From assembly GCA_934436245.1 (NCBI GenBank), contig CAKSAM010000015.1:1-54404 (forward strand): a stretch of 54,404 nt of DNA, in the 5' to 3' direction. The translations under genes were made by a program, and so were the position numbers. The notes under the pieces were generated by a model. It saw nothing but the letters and a program-made list of their open reading frames with translations, was not told where the DNA came from and searched no databases. This DNA comes from an uncultured Acetatifactor sp. Its GTDB lineage: Bacteria; Bacillota; Clostridia; Lachnospirales; Lachnospiraceae. This document shows, piece after piece, positions 41,556 to 50,360 of this stretch. The number at the start of each line of letters is the position of its first letter. Position 1 is the stretch's first letter.

Positions 41556-42473
41556 ATGGGCATGAACGGGAAAAGCAATCTGCGCTGCCGGGATGCGGCG
41601 GATGAACGACAATATATGCTGAGTGGGGACTATGAAGTCTATGAGAAGGTGGGGGAACCCATCGGAGCGGTGGCATTTCACTATCATGATTTTTACGAAC
41701 TGATTTATATCATGGAGGGAGAATTTTCTTCCCTGATCGAAGACCGGGCTGTGAGGATGCGGAAGGGAGATTTCCTGCTGATCGATAAAAATGTCATGCA
41801 CAAATATCATCCCACGGAGAGAGAAATGGATTCTTCCAGACGGATCATCCTGTGGATCAGCGACCAGATGTTAATGGAGCTGGCAGAAGGAGAACCGCTT
41901 CTCACAGAATGCTTTTTGGGAGTGGGACCGAAGCTGTATCATTTTCCCATTTATTATGAAGAGATCCTGCGGGGGTTTCTGCTGAAACTGGCCATGTCGG
42001 AGATCCTGGATGGCACAGATACACAAGGCAGCGGAATCCGGAAGGTGATGGACAGAGGAAATTTAAGTCTGTTTTTCGGTTATCTGAATGTGCTGTGCAA
42101 GCGTGAGGAATATTTATCCTCCACCCAGGAGATTGTGGGACATCCGCTGGTGGAGCAGGTGACGGGCTATATTGAAGCCCATATCAGCGCAGAAATCACC
42201 GTTGAGGATGTGGCAGAGGCCGTGCACATGAGCAAGTATTATTTCCTGCGGAAATTCAAAGAGATCACTGGCATGACGGTGCACAATTTTATTGTGAATA
42301 AGCGGATCATTTCCGCCTGCCAGATCATGTCGGAGGGGAAGAGCATCACCGAGAGCTGGCAGCAGACCGGTTTTGCGGATTATTCCTCTTTTCTGCGGAA
42401 TTTCCGGAAAATCTACGGCATTTCCCCCAGAGAATACCGGGAAAATAACCGCAGCTTGATTATTTCCCAGTAA
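41556..42473 (+). CDS. AraC family transcriptional regulator (uxu locus)
   Basis: 305 aa. Cupin sensor (FHYHDFYELIYIMEGEFSSLIEDRAVRMRKGDFLLIDKNVMHKYHP, about residues 42-88) and C-terminal double helix-turn-helix (about 203-300: TVEDVAEAVHMSKYYFLRKFKEITGMTVHNFIVNKRIISACQIMSEGKSITESWQQTGFADYSSFLRNFRKIYGISPREYR). GGAGAGTAAACGG precedes the ATG at 41556; the ATG at 41535 has its AAAGG only two bases away and is unlikely. Divergent from uxuAB, which it probably controls. Confidence 0.92.
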   Translation: MGMNGKSNLRCRDAADERQYMLSGDYEVYEKVGEPIGAVAFHYHDFYELIYIMEGEFSSLIEDRAVRMRKGDFLLIDKNVMHKYHPTEREMDSSRRIILWISDQMLMELAEGEPLLTECFLGVGPKLYHFPIYYEEILRGFLLKLAMSEILDGTDTQGSGIRKVMDRGNLSLFFGYLNVLCKREEYLSSTQEIVGHPLVEQVTGYIEAHISAEITVEDVAEAVHMSKYYFLRKFKEITGMTVHNFIVNKRIISACQIMSEGKSITESWQQTGFADYSSFLRNFRKIYGISPREYRENNRSLIISQ

Positions 42474-42539
42474 AGAGGTAAGATATCAAAGGCACGAAAA
42501 ATAAGAACAAATGATCTGTCAATTACAGGAGAAAAAGAA

Positions 42540-43439
42540 ATGAGTGAAAATAAAGTAAAGAAGATTCAAAATGGTTATTATACAGGAGAGAGACCACTGT
42601 TCCATGAGGAGCATTTAGAAATCGAAGATACGATCTTTGGTGAGGGAGAATCTCCGTTAAAGGAAAGCAGCAATATTACGTTAAAGAACAGCATGTTCCA
42701 GTGGAAATATCCGCTGTGGTACAGCAGAAATGTGGTGGCACAGGATTGTACCTGGGCAGAGATGGCGAGAGCCGGCGTATGGTATACGGACAATCTGCAG
42801 GTGAAAAATGCCCTGATCGAGGCACCGAAGAATTTCCGCAGATGTAAGGAGCTTACGCTGGAGCATGTATTCCTGCCCCATGCGGAGGAGACGCTGTGGA
42901 ACTGTCAGAAGGTCACCATGAAGGATGTCAGCGCCAGAGGAGATTATTTTGCCATGAACTGCAGTGATATGCAGATCTCTGATTTTGAACTGGCAGGCAA
43001 TTATTCCTTTGACGGGGTCAGAAATGTGGAGATCCATCATGCAAAGATGCTGTCCAAGGATGCCTTCTGGAATTCTGAGAATGTAACCGTGTATGATTCC
43101 TTTATTTCCGGGGAATATCTGGGATGGAATGCGAAGAATCTGACCCTGATCAACTGCACCATCGAGAGTTTACAGGGCATGTGCTATATCGACAATCTGG
43201 TGATGAAGAATTGTAAGCTGTTAAATACGACACTGGCCTTTGAATATTCCACGATAGATGTGGAGATCACGGACGGCATCACCAGTGTGCTGAATCCGGC
43301 TTCCGGAATGATACGGGCACAGAGCATCGATACCCTGATCCTGGATCCGGAGAAGATCGATCCGGCGCAGACACAGATCGTGTGCGGTAACATTGGCTGC
43401 AGACTGGACAGAAATCCGGAGGAAAGTGTGGGAAATTAA
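42540..43439 (+). CDS. DUF3737 family protein
   Basis: 299 aa, a beta-helix-like sequence of repeated xxNxxxxxCxxxxL steps (NITLKNSMFQWKYPLWYSRNVVAQDCTWAEMARAGVWYTDNLQVKNALIEAPKNFRRCKELTLEHV), the pattern of DUF3737 proteins found across Firmicutes and Bacteroidetes. No signal or membrane segment. Function unknown; the parallel beta-helix suggests a structural or carbohydrate-related role. ACAGGAGAAAAAGAA precedes the ATG. The aminotransferase gene begins one base after its stop, so the two products are probably made together. Confidence 0.9.
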   Translation: MSENKVKKIQNGYYTGERPLFHEEHLEIEDTIFGEGESPLKESSNITLKNSMFQWKYPLWYSRNVVAQDCTWAEMARAGVWYTDNLQVKNALIEAPKNFRRCKELTLEHVFLPHAEETLWNCQKVTMKDVSARGDYFAMNCSDMQISDFELAGNYSFDGVRNVEIHHAKMLSKDAFWNSENVTVYDSFISGEYLGWNAKNLTLINCTIESLQGMCYIDNLVMKNCKLLNTTLAFEYSTIDVEITDGITSVLNPASGMIRAQSIDTLILDPEKIDPAQTQIVCGNIGCRLDRNPEESVGN

Positions 43440-43440
43440 T

Positions 43441-44649
43441 ATGAGCAGTATGTTTGACAAAGAGGTTAACCGCCGGGGTACCGGCAGTATGAAATGGAAC
43501 GTGGGAGAGAACGAGCTTCCCATGTGGGTGGCGGATATGGATTTCGAGACGGCTCCTGCAGTGACGAAAGCCATCATGGACCGGGCTGCACAGGGCATCT
43601 ATGGCTATACTGAGGTCTCTGAGGAGTGGTATCGGGCTTATCAGGACTGGTGGCAGGACAGGCATCATTTTCCCATTGAAAAAGACTGGCTGATCTTCTG
43701 TACCGGTGTGGTTCCGGCGATTTCCAGTATTGTGCGTAAAATGACCACCGTAGCGGAAAAGATCGTAGTCATGACACCCTGCTACAATATCTTTTTCAAT
43801 TCTATTGTAAATAATGGACGGAATGTGCTGGAGAGCAGACTGCATTACGAAGATGGTGTGTACAGCATTGATTATGAGGATCTGGAGGAGAAGCTTGCGG
43901 ATCCCCAGACCAGCATGCTGATCCTCTGCAACCCGCACAACCCGATGGGAAAAATCTGGGATCGTGAAACGTTAGAGCGTATCGGAGAACTGTGCTGTAA
44001 GCATCATGTGCTGGTGCTGTCGGATGAGATCCATTGCGACATTACGAGACCCGGGATGGAGTATGTCCCCTTTGCTTCGGTATCGGAGCAGTGTAAAAAT
44101 AACAGCATCACCTGTGTGGCACCCACGAAGACCTTTAACCTGGCGGGAATCCAGACGGCAGCAGTGATCGTACCGGATGCGGTGCTGCGGCACCGGGTGA
44201 ACCGGGGACTGAACACGGATGAAGTGGCAGAGCCAAATGTATTCGCAGCCATTGCTCCCATTGCGGCATTTGACCGGGGCAGAGAGTGGCTGGAGGAGCT
44301 GCGTGAATATCTGTGGGAGAACCGTAAAGCTGCGGAAGCTTTTATCAGAGAAGAGATTCCGGAGCTTAGGACGGTATCTGCGGATGCCACGTATCTATTG
44401 TGGATCGACTGCAATGCGCTGCCCGGAGATTTGTCGGAGCTCGCGGAGTTCATCCGTAAGGAGAGCGGTCTGTATGTCTGTGACGGCAGAGAGTACGGCA
44501 ACGGTTATGGATTTTTACGTATGAATCTGGCATGCAGACGGGAATTGCTGAAAGAGGGGTTGAAGCGTCTGAAAGAGGGTATCGGTGCTTATCAGAAGGC
44601 AGACATAGAAACACAATCATTTGCAAAAAAATGTGAAAAAATGACGTAA
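43441..44649 (+). CDS. MalY/PatB-type PLP C-S lyase (aminotransferase fold)
   Basis: 402 aa. Fold-type I PLP enzyme of the PatB/MalY group: NRRGTGSMKWNVGENELPMWVADMDFETAPAVTKAI at the start, LCNPHNPMGKIWDRETL, SDEIHCDIT, and the PLP lysine Lys230 in CVAPTKTFNLAGIQ. These enzymes cleave cystathionine or cysteine C-S bonds and may also regulate. It starts one base after the DUF3737 stop, with only a weak GGGAAA before it, so translation is coupled. The link to DUF3737 is seen but not explained. Confidence 0.93.
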   Translation: MSSMFDKEVNRRGTGSMKWNVGENELPMWVADMDFETAPAVTKAIMDRAAQGIYGYTEVSEEWYRAYQDWWQDRHHFPIEKDWLIFCTGVVPAISSIVRKMTTVAEKIVVMTPCYNIFFNSIVNNGRNVLESRLHYEDGVYSIDYEDLEEKLADPQTSMLILCNPHNPMGKIWDRETLERIGELCCKHHVLVLSDEIHCDITRPGMEYVPFASVSEQCKNNSITCVAPTKTFNLAGIQTAAVIVPDAVLRHRVNRGLNTDEVAEPNVFAAIAPIAAFDRGREWLEELREYLWENRKAAEAFIREEIPELRTVSADATYLLWIDCNALPGDLSELAEFIRKESGLYVCDGREYGNGYGFLRMNLACRRELLKEGLKRLKEGIGAYQKADIETQSFAKKCEKMT

Positions 44650-44737
44650 TATGTTATACTGTATTTACTTGTGCGGTAAAAGGCGGTCCCAGGGACGCTT
44701 ATGCCTACATAAAGGATAAAGGAAACAGGGGATTACG

Positions 44738-45862
44738 ATGGAAAATTATCAGGAACAGTATAAGCAGGAATTACATCAGCAGGAGATTAATTCCAACCGG
44801 CGGACGTTGAAGGGATTTTTATGGATCTTTGTGACAATTCTGGTTCTCTGGCTATTGACTTTAGTGGGAATCTTTATTGTGGATGCCCGGATTTTTACCA
44901 TGGCAGCAGGAATGTCGGCGGTAATGGGGATTCCTGTGTTATACATATACAAAAGGGTGGATTTGTCGAGGGAATGGGTGAAGTATGTGCTTCTGGCACT
45001 GACCTGTGCAATATCGGCAGTCATGGCGGCATTTTTGTCTTTTCATGCTGTGTTTATCTATGTATTGCCGCTTTTATTAGCGGTGCAGTATCGGAAAAGG
45101 ATGGCTCTTTGGATCACATATGCTGTGAATGATGTGACAATGGCACTGAGCATGCTGACAGGATTTTACCATGGGATCTGTGATCTGAATCTTCTGCTTG
45201 GAAGTAATCATACCAGAGACTGGTATATGGAGCAGTGGAGGGCAGGGACATTGCAGTTTAGTCTGGAACCTGATCCTGTATTTACCATCTTGTTCTATGG
45301 AGCCTTGCCACGGGCAGTGATCCTTCTGGCATTTACCTTTATTTTGCGGTATATCAGCATTACCAGCCACGAGGATGCACAGAGGATCGCTGATCTGACA
45401 TATCGCAAGGAGACAGATCTGGGAACCCATCTGTATAATAAGAACAAATATGAGGAAATGATTGCTGACTACTATCCGGTGGTTGACAGACTGGCTGTCA
45501 TTTTCTGGGATGTGAATAATCTGAAATATGTTAATGACCAATATGGACATGCTGCCGGGGATGTGCTGATCCAGACGTTGTCTTCCGTATTATATGAATT
45601 ATCTACTGACAGGAGGAAGGTTTATCGTGTGGGCGGAGATGAATTTGTCATGCTGATAGAGAACCCGGTGGAAGCGGAAATAGATTCCATGATAGAATCC
45701 GTGAAAGCTGCATTGCAGGAGAAAAACGGTCAGGGAGATATGCCGATTTCCAGTGCTGTAGGCTGGGCAGAAGGCAGTGGTGTGGATGTCCGTAAGATCG
45801 TCAATGAAGCGGATACAAAGATGTATGAGAATAAGACGCGTGGAAAGGAAGGAAGAAAGTAG
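44738..45862 (+). CDS. Membrane diguanylate cyclase (GGDEF)
   Basis: 374 aa. About six membrane helices in the first 210 residues with no recognisable ligand domain, then a GGDEF domain (about 215-370) with the intact active site GGDEF at 299-303. It should make cyclic di-GMP. The RxxD inhibitory site expected five residues before GGDEF is not present (the sequence there is STDRRKVYRV). GGGGATTACG precedes the ATG. The next gene starts one base after its stop. Confidence 0.93.
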   Translation: MENYQEQYKQELHQQEINSNRRTLKGFLWIFVTILVLWLLTLVGIFIVDARIFTMAAGMSAVMGIPVLYIYKRVDLSREWVKYVLLALTCAISAVMAAFLSFHAVFIYVLPLLLAVQYRKRMALWITYAVNDVTMALSMLTGFYHGICDLNLLLGSNHTRDWYMEQWRAGTLQFSLEPDPVFTILFYGALPRAVILLAFTFILRYISITSHEDAQRIADLTYRKETDLGTHLYNKNKYEEMIADYYPVVDRLAVIFWDVNNLKYVNDQYGHAAGDVLIQTLSSVLYELSTDRRKVYRVGGDEFVMLIENPVEAEIDSMIESVKAALQEKNGQGDMPISSAVGWAEGSGVDVRKIVNEADTKMYENKTRGKEGRK

Positions 45863-45863
45863 A

Positions 45864-46832
45864 ATGGCTAACTGGGTAACGGCAGGCTGCGGTGTCATTG
45901 CCAATGAACTGGCACAGGCAATGGAAAAAAGAGGACAGAAGCTATACGGGGTAGTTAATCGCACACAGGAAAAGGCAGAGGCTTTTGCGGAAAAATACGG
46001 AGTGCAAAAGGTATTTCAAAGCTTTGAAGAGGTATGCGGCGATAAGGCGGTAGATATTATTTATATTTCCACACCCCACAATACACATATTCAGTTTTTG
46101 AAAAAGGCTCTGGCAGCAGGGAAGCATGTATTATGTGAAAAATCAATTACCCTGAATTCCGAAGAATTGGACGAGGCAATGCAGCTGGCGAAGGAGCATG
46201 GCGTTGTGCTCGCAGAAGCAATGACTATCTATCATATGCCAATTTATAAAGAATTGTTAAAGAGAGTGGATGCCGGAGAGTTTGGAGATCTGCGTATTCT
46301 TCAGATGAATTTCGGAAGCTATAAAGAATATGATATGAAGAACCGGTTCTTCAACCGGAATCTGGCAGGAGGAGCTTTATTGGACATCGGTGTGTATGCG
46401 CTTTCTTTTGTCAGAATGTTCTTAAGCTCCTGTCCGGATCAGATACAGTCACAGGTGAAGCTGGCACCGACCGGTGTGGATGAGCAGGCAGGGATTCTTT
46501 TAATGAACAAAGAGCAGGAGATGGCTACGATCACACTTTCCCTTCATGCAAAGCAGCCCAAGCGCGGCATGATTTCTTTTGACAGGGCATATGTGGAGTT
46601 GTATGAGTACCCCCGGGGAGAAAAGGCTGTCATCACTTATACAGAGGACGGTCGTAAGGAAGAAATTACTGCAGGAGCCACTGCGGATGCACTTGTCTAT
46701 GAAGTAGAAGACATGGAGAAGGCAATCGCAGGAAACCCGGAGATCATGAAACTGGCATACACAGAAGATGTGATGCGGATGATGACCCGGATCCGCAGAG
46801 ATTGGGGACTCACCTATCCGGAGGAAGAGTAG
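45864..46832 (+). CDS. Gfo/Idh/MocA family oxidoreductase
   Basis: 322 aa. N-terminal Rossmann domain (MANWVTAGCGVIANELAQAMEKRGQKLYGVVNRTQEKAEAFAEKYGV), the EKP-like catalytic motif here as HVLCEKSITLNSEEL (Pro replaced by Ser), and the C-terminal domain GGALLDIGVYALSFVRMFL. It probably oxidises or reduces a sugar or cyclitol with NAD(P). GGAAGGAAGAAAGTAGA before the ATG overlaps the diguanylate cyclase end. Substrate unknown. Confidence 0.9.
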   Translation: MANWVTAGCGVIANELAQAMEKRGQKLYGVVNRTQEKAEAFAEKYGVQKVFQSFEEVCGDKAVDIIYISTPHNTHIQFLKKALAAGKHVLCEKSITLNSEELDEAMQLAKEHGVVLAEAMTIYHMPIYKELLKRVDAGEFGDLRILQMNFGSYKEYDMKNRFFNRNLAGGALLDIGVYALSFVRMFLSSCPDQIQSQVKLAPTGVDEQAGILLMNKEQEMATITLSLHAKQPKRGMISFDRAYVELYEYPRGEKAVITYTEDGRKEEITAGATADALVYEVEDMEKAIAGNPEIMKLAYTEDVMRMMTRIRRDWGLTYPEEE

Positions 46833-47050
46833 AAGGGTTGCATCCCTTTTCTACGTATAGGGTACGGAAGATGTCTGCAACGCAGATCTCCGGGTAAGTG
46901 TATGGCGTAGGTGCGGTACGGGCGGCAGTCTCCAGCTGACGGTATCTGCGCCGCAGAGATCAAAGATAAAATTCTGGTACATGAATATGAAGTTTTTGAG
47001 CTGCTGGATGAAAAAACAGGAACGACCGGCGGCATGCAGGGAGAATACCA
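46833..47050 (+). other. Spacer with short hairpin and a possible 47-codon frame
   Basis: A hairpin AAGGG/CCCTT followed by TTC lies at 46833-46851 and may terminate the Gfo/Idh transcript. An open frame from GTG 46911 to TGA 47054 (ending EIKDKILVHEYEVFELLDEKTGTTGGMQGEYQ) overlaps the next start by ATGA. It has codon use like its neighbours but no ribosome binding site, so it could be a gene remnant. I do not recognise it. Confidence 0.25.
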
Positions 47051-48313
47051 ATGATACGAAATATCAGTCTGGGAGGGAGACTTCTGGCAGTGGGCATTAT
47101 GCTTATCTTTGGCATGACCGGCTGTGGAACAGACAAGGAGATAACTCTGACGGGGACAGAAGTGATAGGAACAGAAGTGATAGGGATAGAAGCAACGGCG
47201 TCGGTGGATTCCACGGAAGAGACCACCATCGAAGAAAATGTGCCGGAGCAGACCACGGCGGACCGTATGGAAGGAAGGACAAAAGTGAAAGGCATTTACG
47301 TCACCGGTCCCAGGGCAGGCAGTGCCGGGATGGCGGATCTGATCCGTCTGGTGGATGAGACAGAATTGAATGCCATGGTCATTGATGTAAAAAACGATGA
47401 GGGGAATGTCACGTTCCGGCTGACAGATGAAGAAATCACACAGGATATTCCCGTACTGGACCAGATATCGGAGATGGGTGCCGGAGTGAGATATATCAGA
47501 GATATCCAGGCAATGATGCAGGAATTGAAAGAACATAATATTTATACCATTGCAAGGATTGTGTGCTTTAAGGATCCTTGTCTGGCAGCGGCGCAGCCGG
47601 AACTGGCACTGACAAAGCCTGACGGTAAGCCGGTGACGGATGCCAACGGGCTGGCCTGGGTGAATCCTTATAAACAGGAGGTCTGGGAATATCTGACGGA
47701 GCTTGCGGAGATGGCGGTGGATCTGGGATTTGATGAGATCCAGTACGATTATGTGAGATTCCCGGTGGGATCAGATGCTGATGCGGCGGAGTATGGTGTG
47801 GATATGGACGACTATCCGAAAAAACAGGCAATACAGGACTTTTTAATATATGCCGGTGACAGACTACATGAAAAGGGCTGTGTGGTCACGGCAGATGTAT
47901 TCGGCACGATCATTGGAAGCGAGACTGATGTCCGGACAGTCGGGCAGGATTATACGGCACTGGGACAGACTGTGGATGTGATCAGTCCAATGGTGTATCC
48001 GTCCCATTATGCCAATGGCGTATTCGGGCTGAAGGTACCGGATGCCCACCCTTACGAAACGGTATTGGCCGCCATGCAGGGGTCGAAAGAGAATCTGCAG
48101 TCGGTCCCGGAGGAGGAGAGAGCTGTGGTAAGACCCTGGCTGCAGGCATTTACCGCCAACTGGGTGAAAGGACATATTTCCTATAACGGAACGCAGATCA
48201 GAGAACAGATCCAGGCGGTCTATGATGCCGGGTATGAAGAATGGATCCTGTGGAATGCAACGAACCGGTATTCACCGGATGGATTACTTATTGCAGGAGA
48301 AGAGCAGCAATAG
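47051..48313 (+). CDS. Lipoprotein with putative glycoside hydrolase domain (DUF4015)
   Basis: 420 aa. Lipoprotein signal ending IFGMTGCGTD (cysteine about residue 25), a short Thr/Glu-rich linker with GTEVI repeated, then a TIM-barrel-like domain: VKGIYVTGPRAGSAGMADLIRLVDETELNAMVIDVKNDEGNVTF, IYTIARIVCFKDP, GLAWVNPYKQEVWEYLTELAEMAVDLGFDEIQYDYVRFPVGSD and VISPMVYPSHYANGVFG. These are the landmarks of DUF4015 putative glycoside hydrolases. Substrate unknown. GGGAGAATACCA precedes the ATG. Confidence 0.9.
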   Translation: MIRNISLGGRLLAVGIMLIFGMTGCGTDKEITLTGTEVIGTEVIGIEATASVDSTEETTIEENVPEQTTADRMEGRTKVKGIYVTGPRAGSAGMADLIRLVDETELNAMVIDVKNDEGNVTFRLTDEEITQDIPVLDQISEMGAGVRYIRDIQAMMQELKEHNIYTIARIVCFKDPCLAAAQPELALTKPDGKPVTDANGLAWVNPYKQEVWEYLTELAEMAVDLGFDEIQYDYVRFPVGSDADAAEYGVDMDDYPKKQAIQDFLIYAGDRLHEKGCVVTADVFGTIIGSETDVRTVGQDYTALGQTVDVISPMVYPSHYANGVFGLKVPDAHPYETVLAAMQGSKENLQSVPEEERAVVRPWLQAFTANWVKGHISYNGTQIREQIQAVYDAGYEEWILWNATNRYSPDGLLIAGEEQQ

Positions 48314-48386
48314 TGACAGAAAGAGTTTCATAATACCGCCGGGCAGGAGTGCAAAGTCAGAAGCCCGGTCTGATAGGAGCATAAAG

Positions 48387-50030
48387 ATGAAGATAATCAA
48401 TAAGATCATGATAGGGATTGCGGTAATCTGTCTTCTGTTGTGCGGTGCAATCCTGGTATTTGCATTGAATCCGGATATGACCGGTTCTCTGGCACAGAGA
48501 CTGTATGGCAATACAGTGGATACGACCATCGGAACCGAAGAGACCGGGGGAGGACAGACTTCCGGGAATGGAAATATCAGTGTGACGCTTCCTAATGGTA
48601 TGCCAGGGGAAATGAACGGCTACGTAGCGCCGTCCATGGATCAGCTGCAGATTCCGGAGGATGTCAGCGGCAAGACAGGATTTACTCCCGTGCAGCCGGA
48701 AGAACAGCAGATTCCGGATAAAGAAGCACAGAATCTGGAGGAAACCTTAGGTTCCGGAGAAACGGGAGAGGGGCTGTCATTTTCCGCAGAGGAGTATCCG
48801 TATTATCAGATGTTGTCGGAGAATCAGCAGTCTGTTTACCGGCAGATCTATGCCAATGCACAGAACCTGACGGAAAAGTTTGCACCGGAGAAGACCGTGT
48901 CCGCCAGTGATGTAAAGACAGCGTTTGAGGCGGTGATCGGTGATCATCCGGAACTGTTCTGGCTGGAGACGGGTTATTCCAGCAAATATCTGGCTAACGG
49001 ACAGTGTGTGGAGATCGACTTAAAATATAATAGTACAACCGCAGATCTGGAGAGCGCCAGACAAAGATTTGATGCAGCGGCACAGAACCTTATTTCCGGA
49101 GCAACGGGGCTTAGTGGTGATTATGAAAAAGAAAAGTATGTGCATGATGCACTGGCGGCGGCAGTGAGCTATGATCTGACGGCAGATATGAATCAGAGTG
49201 CCTACAGTGCGCTGGTGAACGGAAAAAGCGTGTGTGCCGGTTATGCCAGAGCTTACCAGTATCTGTTACAGCAGCTTGGAATTCCCTGTTATTATTGTAC
49301 CGGCTATTCCGGTGGGGACCATGCCTGGAATATTGTGAAACTGGATGATGGATATTATAATGTGGATGTGACATGGGATGATGCGGATACCATCCGCTAT
49401 GATTATTTTAACAGGACGGATGCAGATTTTGCCTCCACCCATGTAAGACAGAACCTATCGGTGTATCTGCCGGCCTGCAATGGCACAGCCTACAGACAGG
49501 AGACAGCACCGGGCGCAGCGCAGGCGTCTCAGGAAACTGTGACAACACCGGAGCCTGACGGCGGAACCACAAATTCCGTGGATGCTGCAAACGGGAATGG
49601 CACGGCTCCCGGACAACAGGGAGATGGGATACAGGATCCCGGACAGCCGGGCAATGACTTGAGCGGTTATATCAATCCCGATCCCCAGGAGCCCTTGAGA
49701 TATCCGTCCGGCAGCACCGGAAGTTCCAACGGTGCTGCTGCGGATATGCCGGAGCCCAGGGCCGATGCTTTGACAGATTTAAATGCATACTATGAAGATT
49801 GTAAAAAACAGCTGACGAATCTGGGAAGCGGAGACCAGCATTTTGATAATGTGGTGTCAAGGAGTCTGTGGAGTACCATCGAACAGTCCTATAACACCGG
49901 AGCCTATGAACAGGGGTATGTAACGGATGTATTAAAAAAACTCGGCATGGAATACTTTGCAATCCAGTTGCAGCTGGTGGACATCGGAGACGGATATTAT
50001 AGAGTGTATCATAATGTAGTGACCTACTAA
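48387..50030 (+). CDS. Transglutaminase-like domain protein, membrane-anchored
   Basis: 547 aa. An N-terminal membrane segment (KIMIGIAVICLLLCGAILVFAL), a linker, and a transglutaminase-like core at about 180-360 with Cys283 in VCAGYARAYQYLL, His312 in GGDHAWNIV and Asp327 in NVDVTWDD, a complete catalytic triad. A Gly/Pro/Asn-rich linker (about 375-455) leads to a short C-terminal domain. It probably acts outside the cell as a protease or cross-linker. The start at 48387 is set by TAGGAGCATAAAG; the upstream in-frame part overlaps the previous gene. Confidence 0.85.
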   Translation: MKIINKIMIGIAVICLLLCGAILVFALNPDMTGSLAQRLYGNTVDTTIGTEETGGGQTSGNGNISVTLPNGMPGEMNGYVAPSMDQLQIPEDVSGKTGFTPVQPEEQQIPDKEAQNLEETLGSGETGEGLSFSAEEYPYYQMLSENQQSVYRQIYANAQNLTEKFAPEKTVSASDVKTAFEAVIGDHPELFWLETGYSSKYLANGQCVEIDLKYNSTTADLESARQRFDAAAQNLISGATGLSGDYEKEKYVHDALAAAVSYDLTADMNQSAYSALVNGKSVCAGYARAYQYLLQQLGIPCYYCTGYSGGDHAWNIVKLDDGYYNVDVTWDDADTIRYDYFNRTDADFASTHVRQNLSVYLPACNGTAYRQETAPGAAQASQETVTTPEPDGGTTNSVDAANGNGTAPGQQGDGIQDPGQPGNDLSGYINPDPQEPLRYPSGSTGSSNGAAADMPEPRADALTDLNAYYEDCKKQLTNLGSGDQHFDNVVSRSLWSTIEQSYNTGAYEQGYVTDVLKKLGMEYFAIQLQLVDIGDGYYRVYHNVVTY

Positions 50031-50091
50031 TACATCGTTCTGCAAATGATCAGCCCCATAATTTGTATAAATTTGCAACTGGAAAATGATA

Positions 50092-50129
50092 AACAACACC
50101 GGTATCGAAAGGATATCGGTGTTGTTTTA
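50092..50129 (+). terminator. Terminator after the transglutaminase gene
   Basis: AACAACACCG/CGGTGTTGTT with an inner GTATC/GGATA stem, then TTTT. Confidence 0.85.
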
Positions 50130-50160
50130 AAAATAAAAACAAGAATCATTACTAATATTA

Positions 50161-50255
50161 TTGACAGATAACTAAACTGCTATTATAATAAAAGTAAGTA
50201 AATATATTATCAAATGTTCTTACGAATGCAGATATATGACGCTCGTTGATAATAT
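50161..50255 (+). promoter_or_regulatory. Consensus promoter and structured leader of the rubredoxin gene
   Basis: TTGACA (50161-50166), 17 bp, TATAAT (50184-50189), a full sigma-A consensus. About 8 bp after the predicted start a perfect 10-bp inverted repeat ATATTATCAA/TTGATAATAT (50204-50213, 50246-50255) encloses 32 nt. It may be an RNA stem or an operator. The rest of the leader to 50360 shows no known element. Confidence 0.65.
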
Positions 50256-50360
50256 TACATGGTGCTGAAATGTTGCAAATGTACAATAAACACAATAAAT
50301 AAAAAGGCACAGGAAAGACATACTAAGAGAAACAGGCCGCAGGAGAAAAGGAGAACTGAT

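Noticed and set aside
46981..47358. Arg/Asp-rich open frame over the start of the DUF4015 lipoprotein gene
   Set aside because: Overlaps the lipoprotein signal region in another frame; composition reflects the GTEVI repeat and not a protein family.
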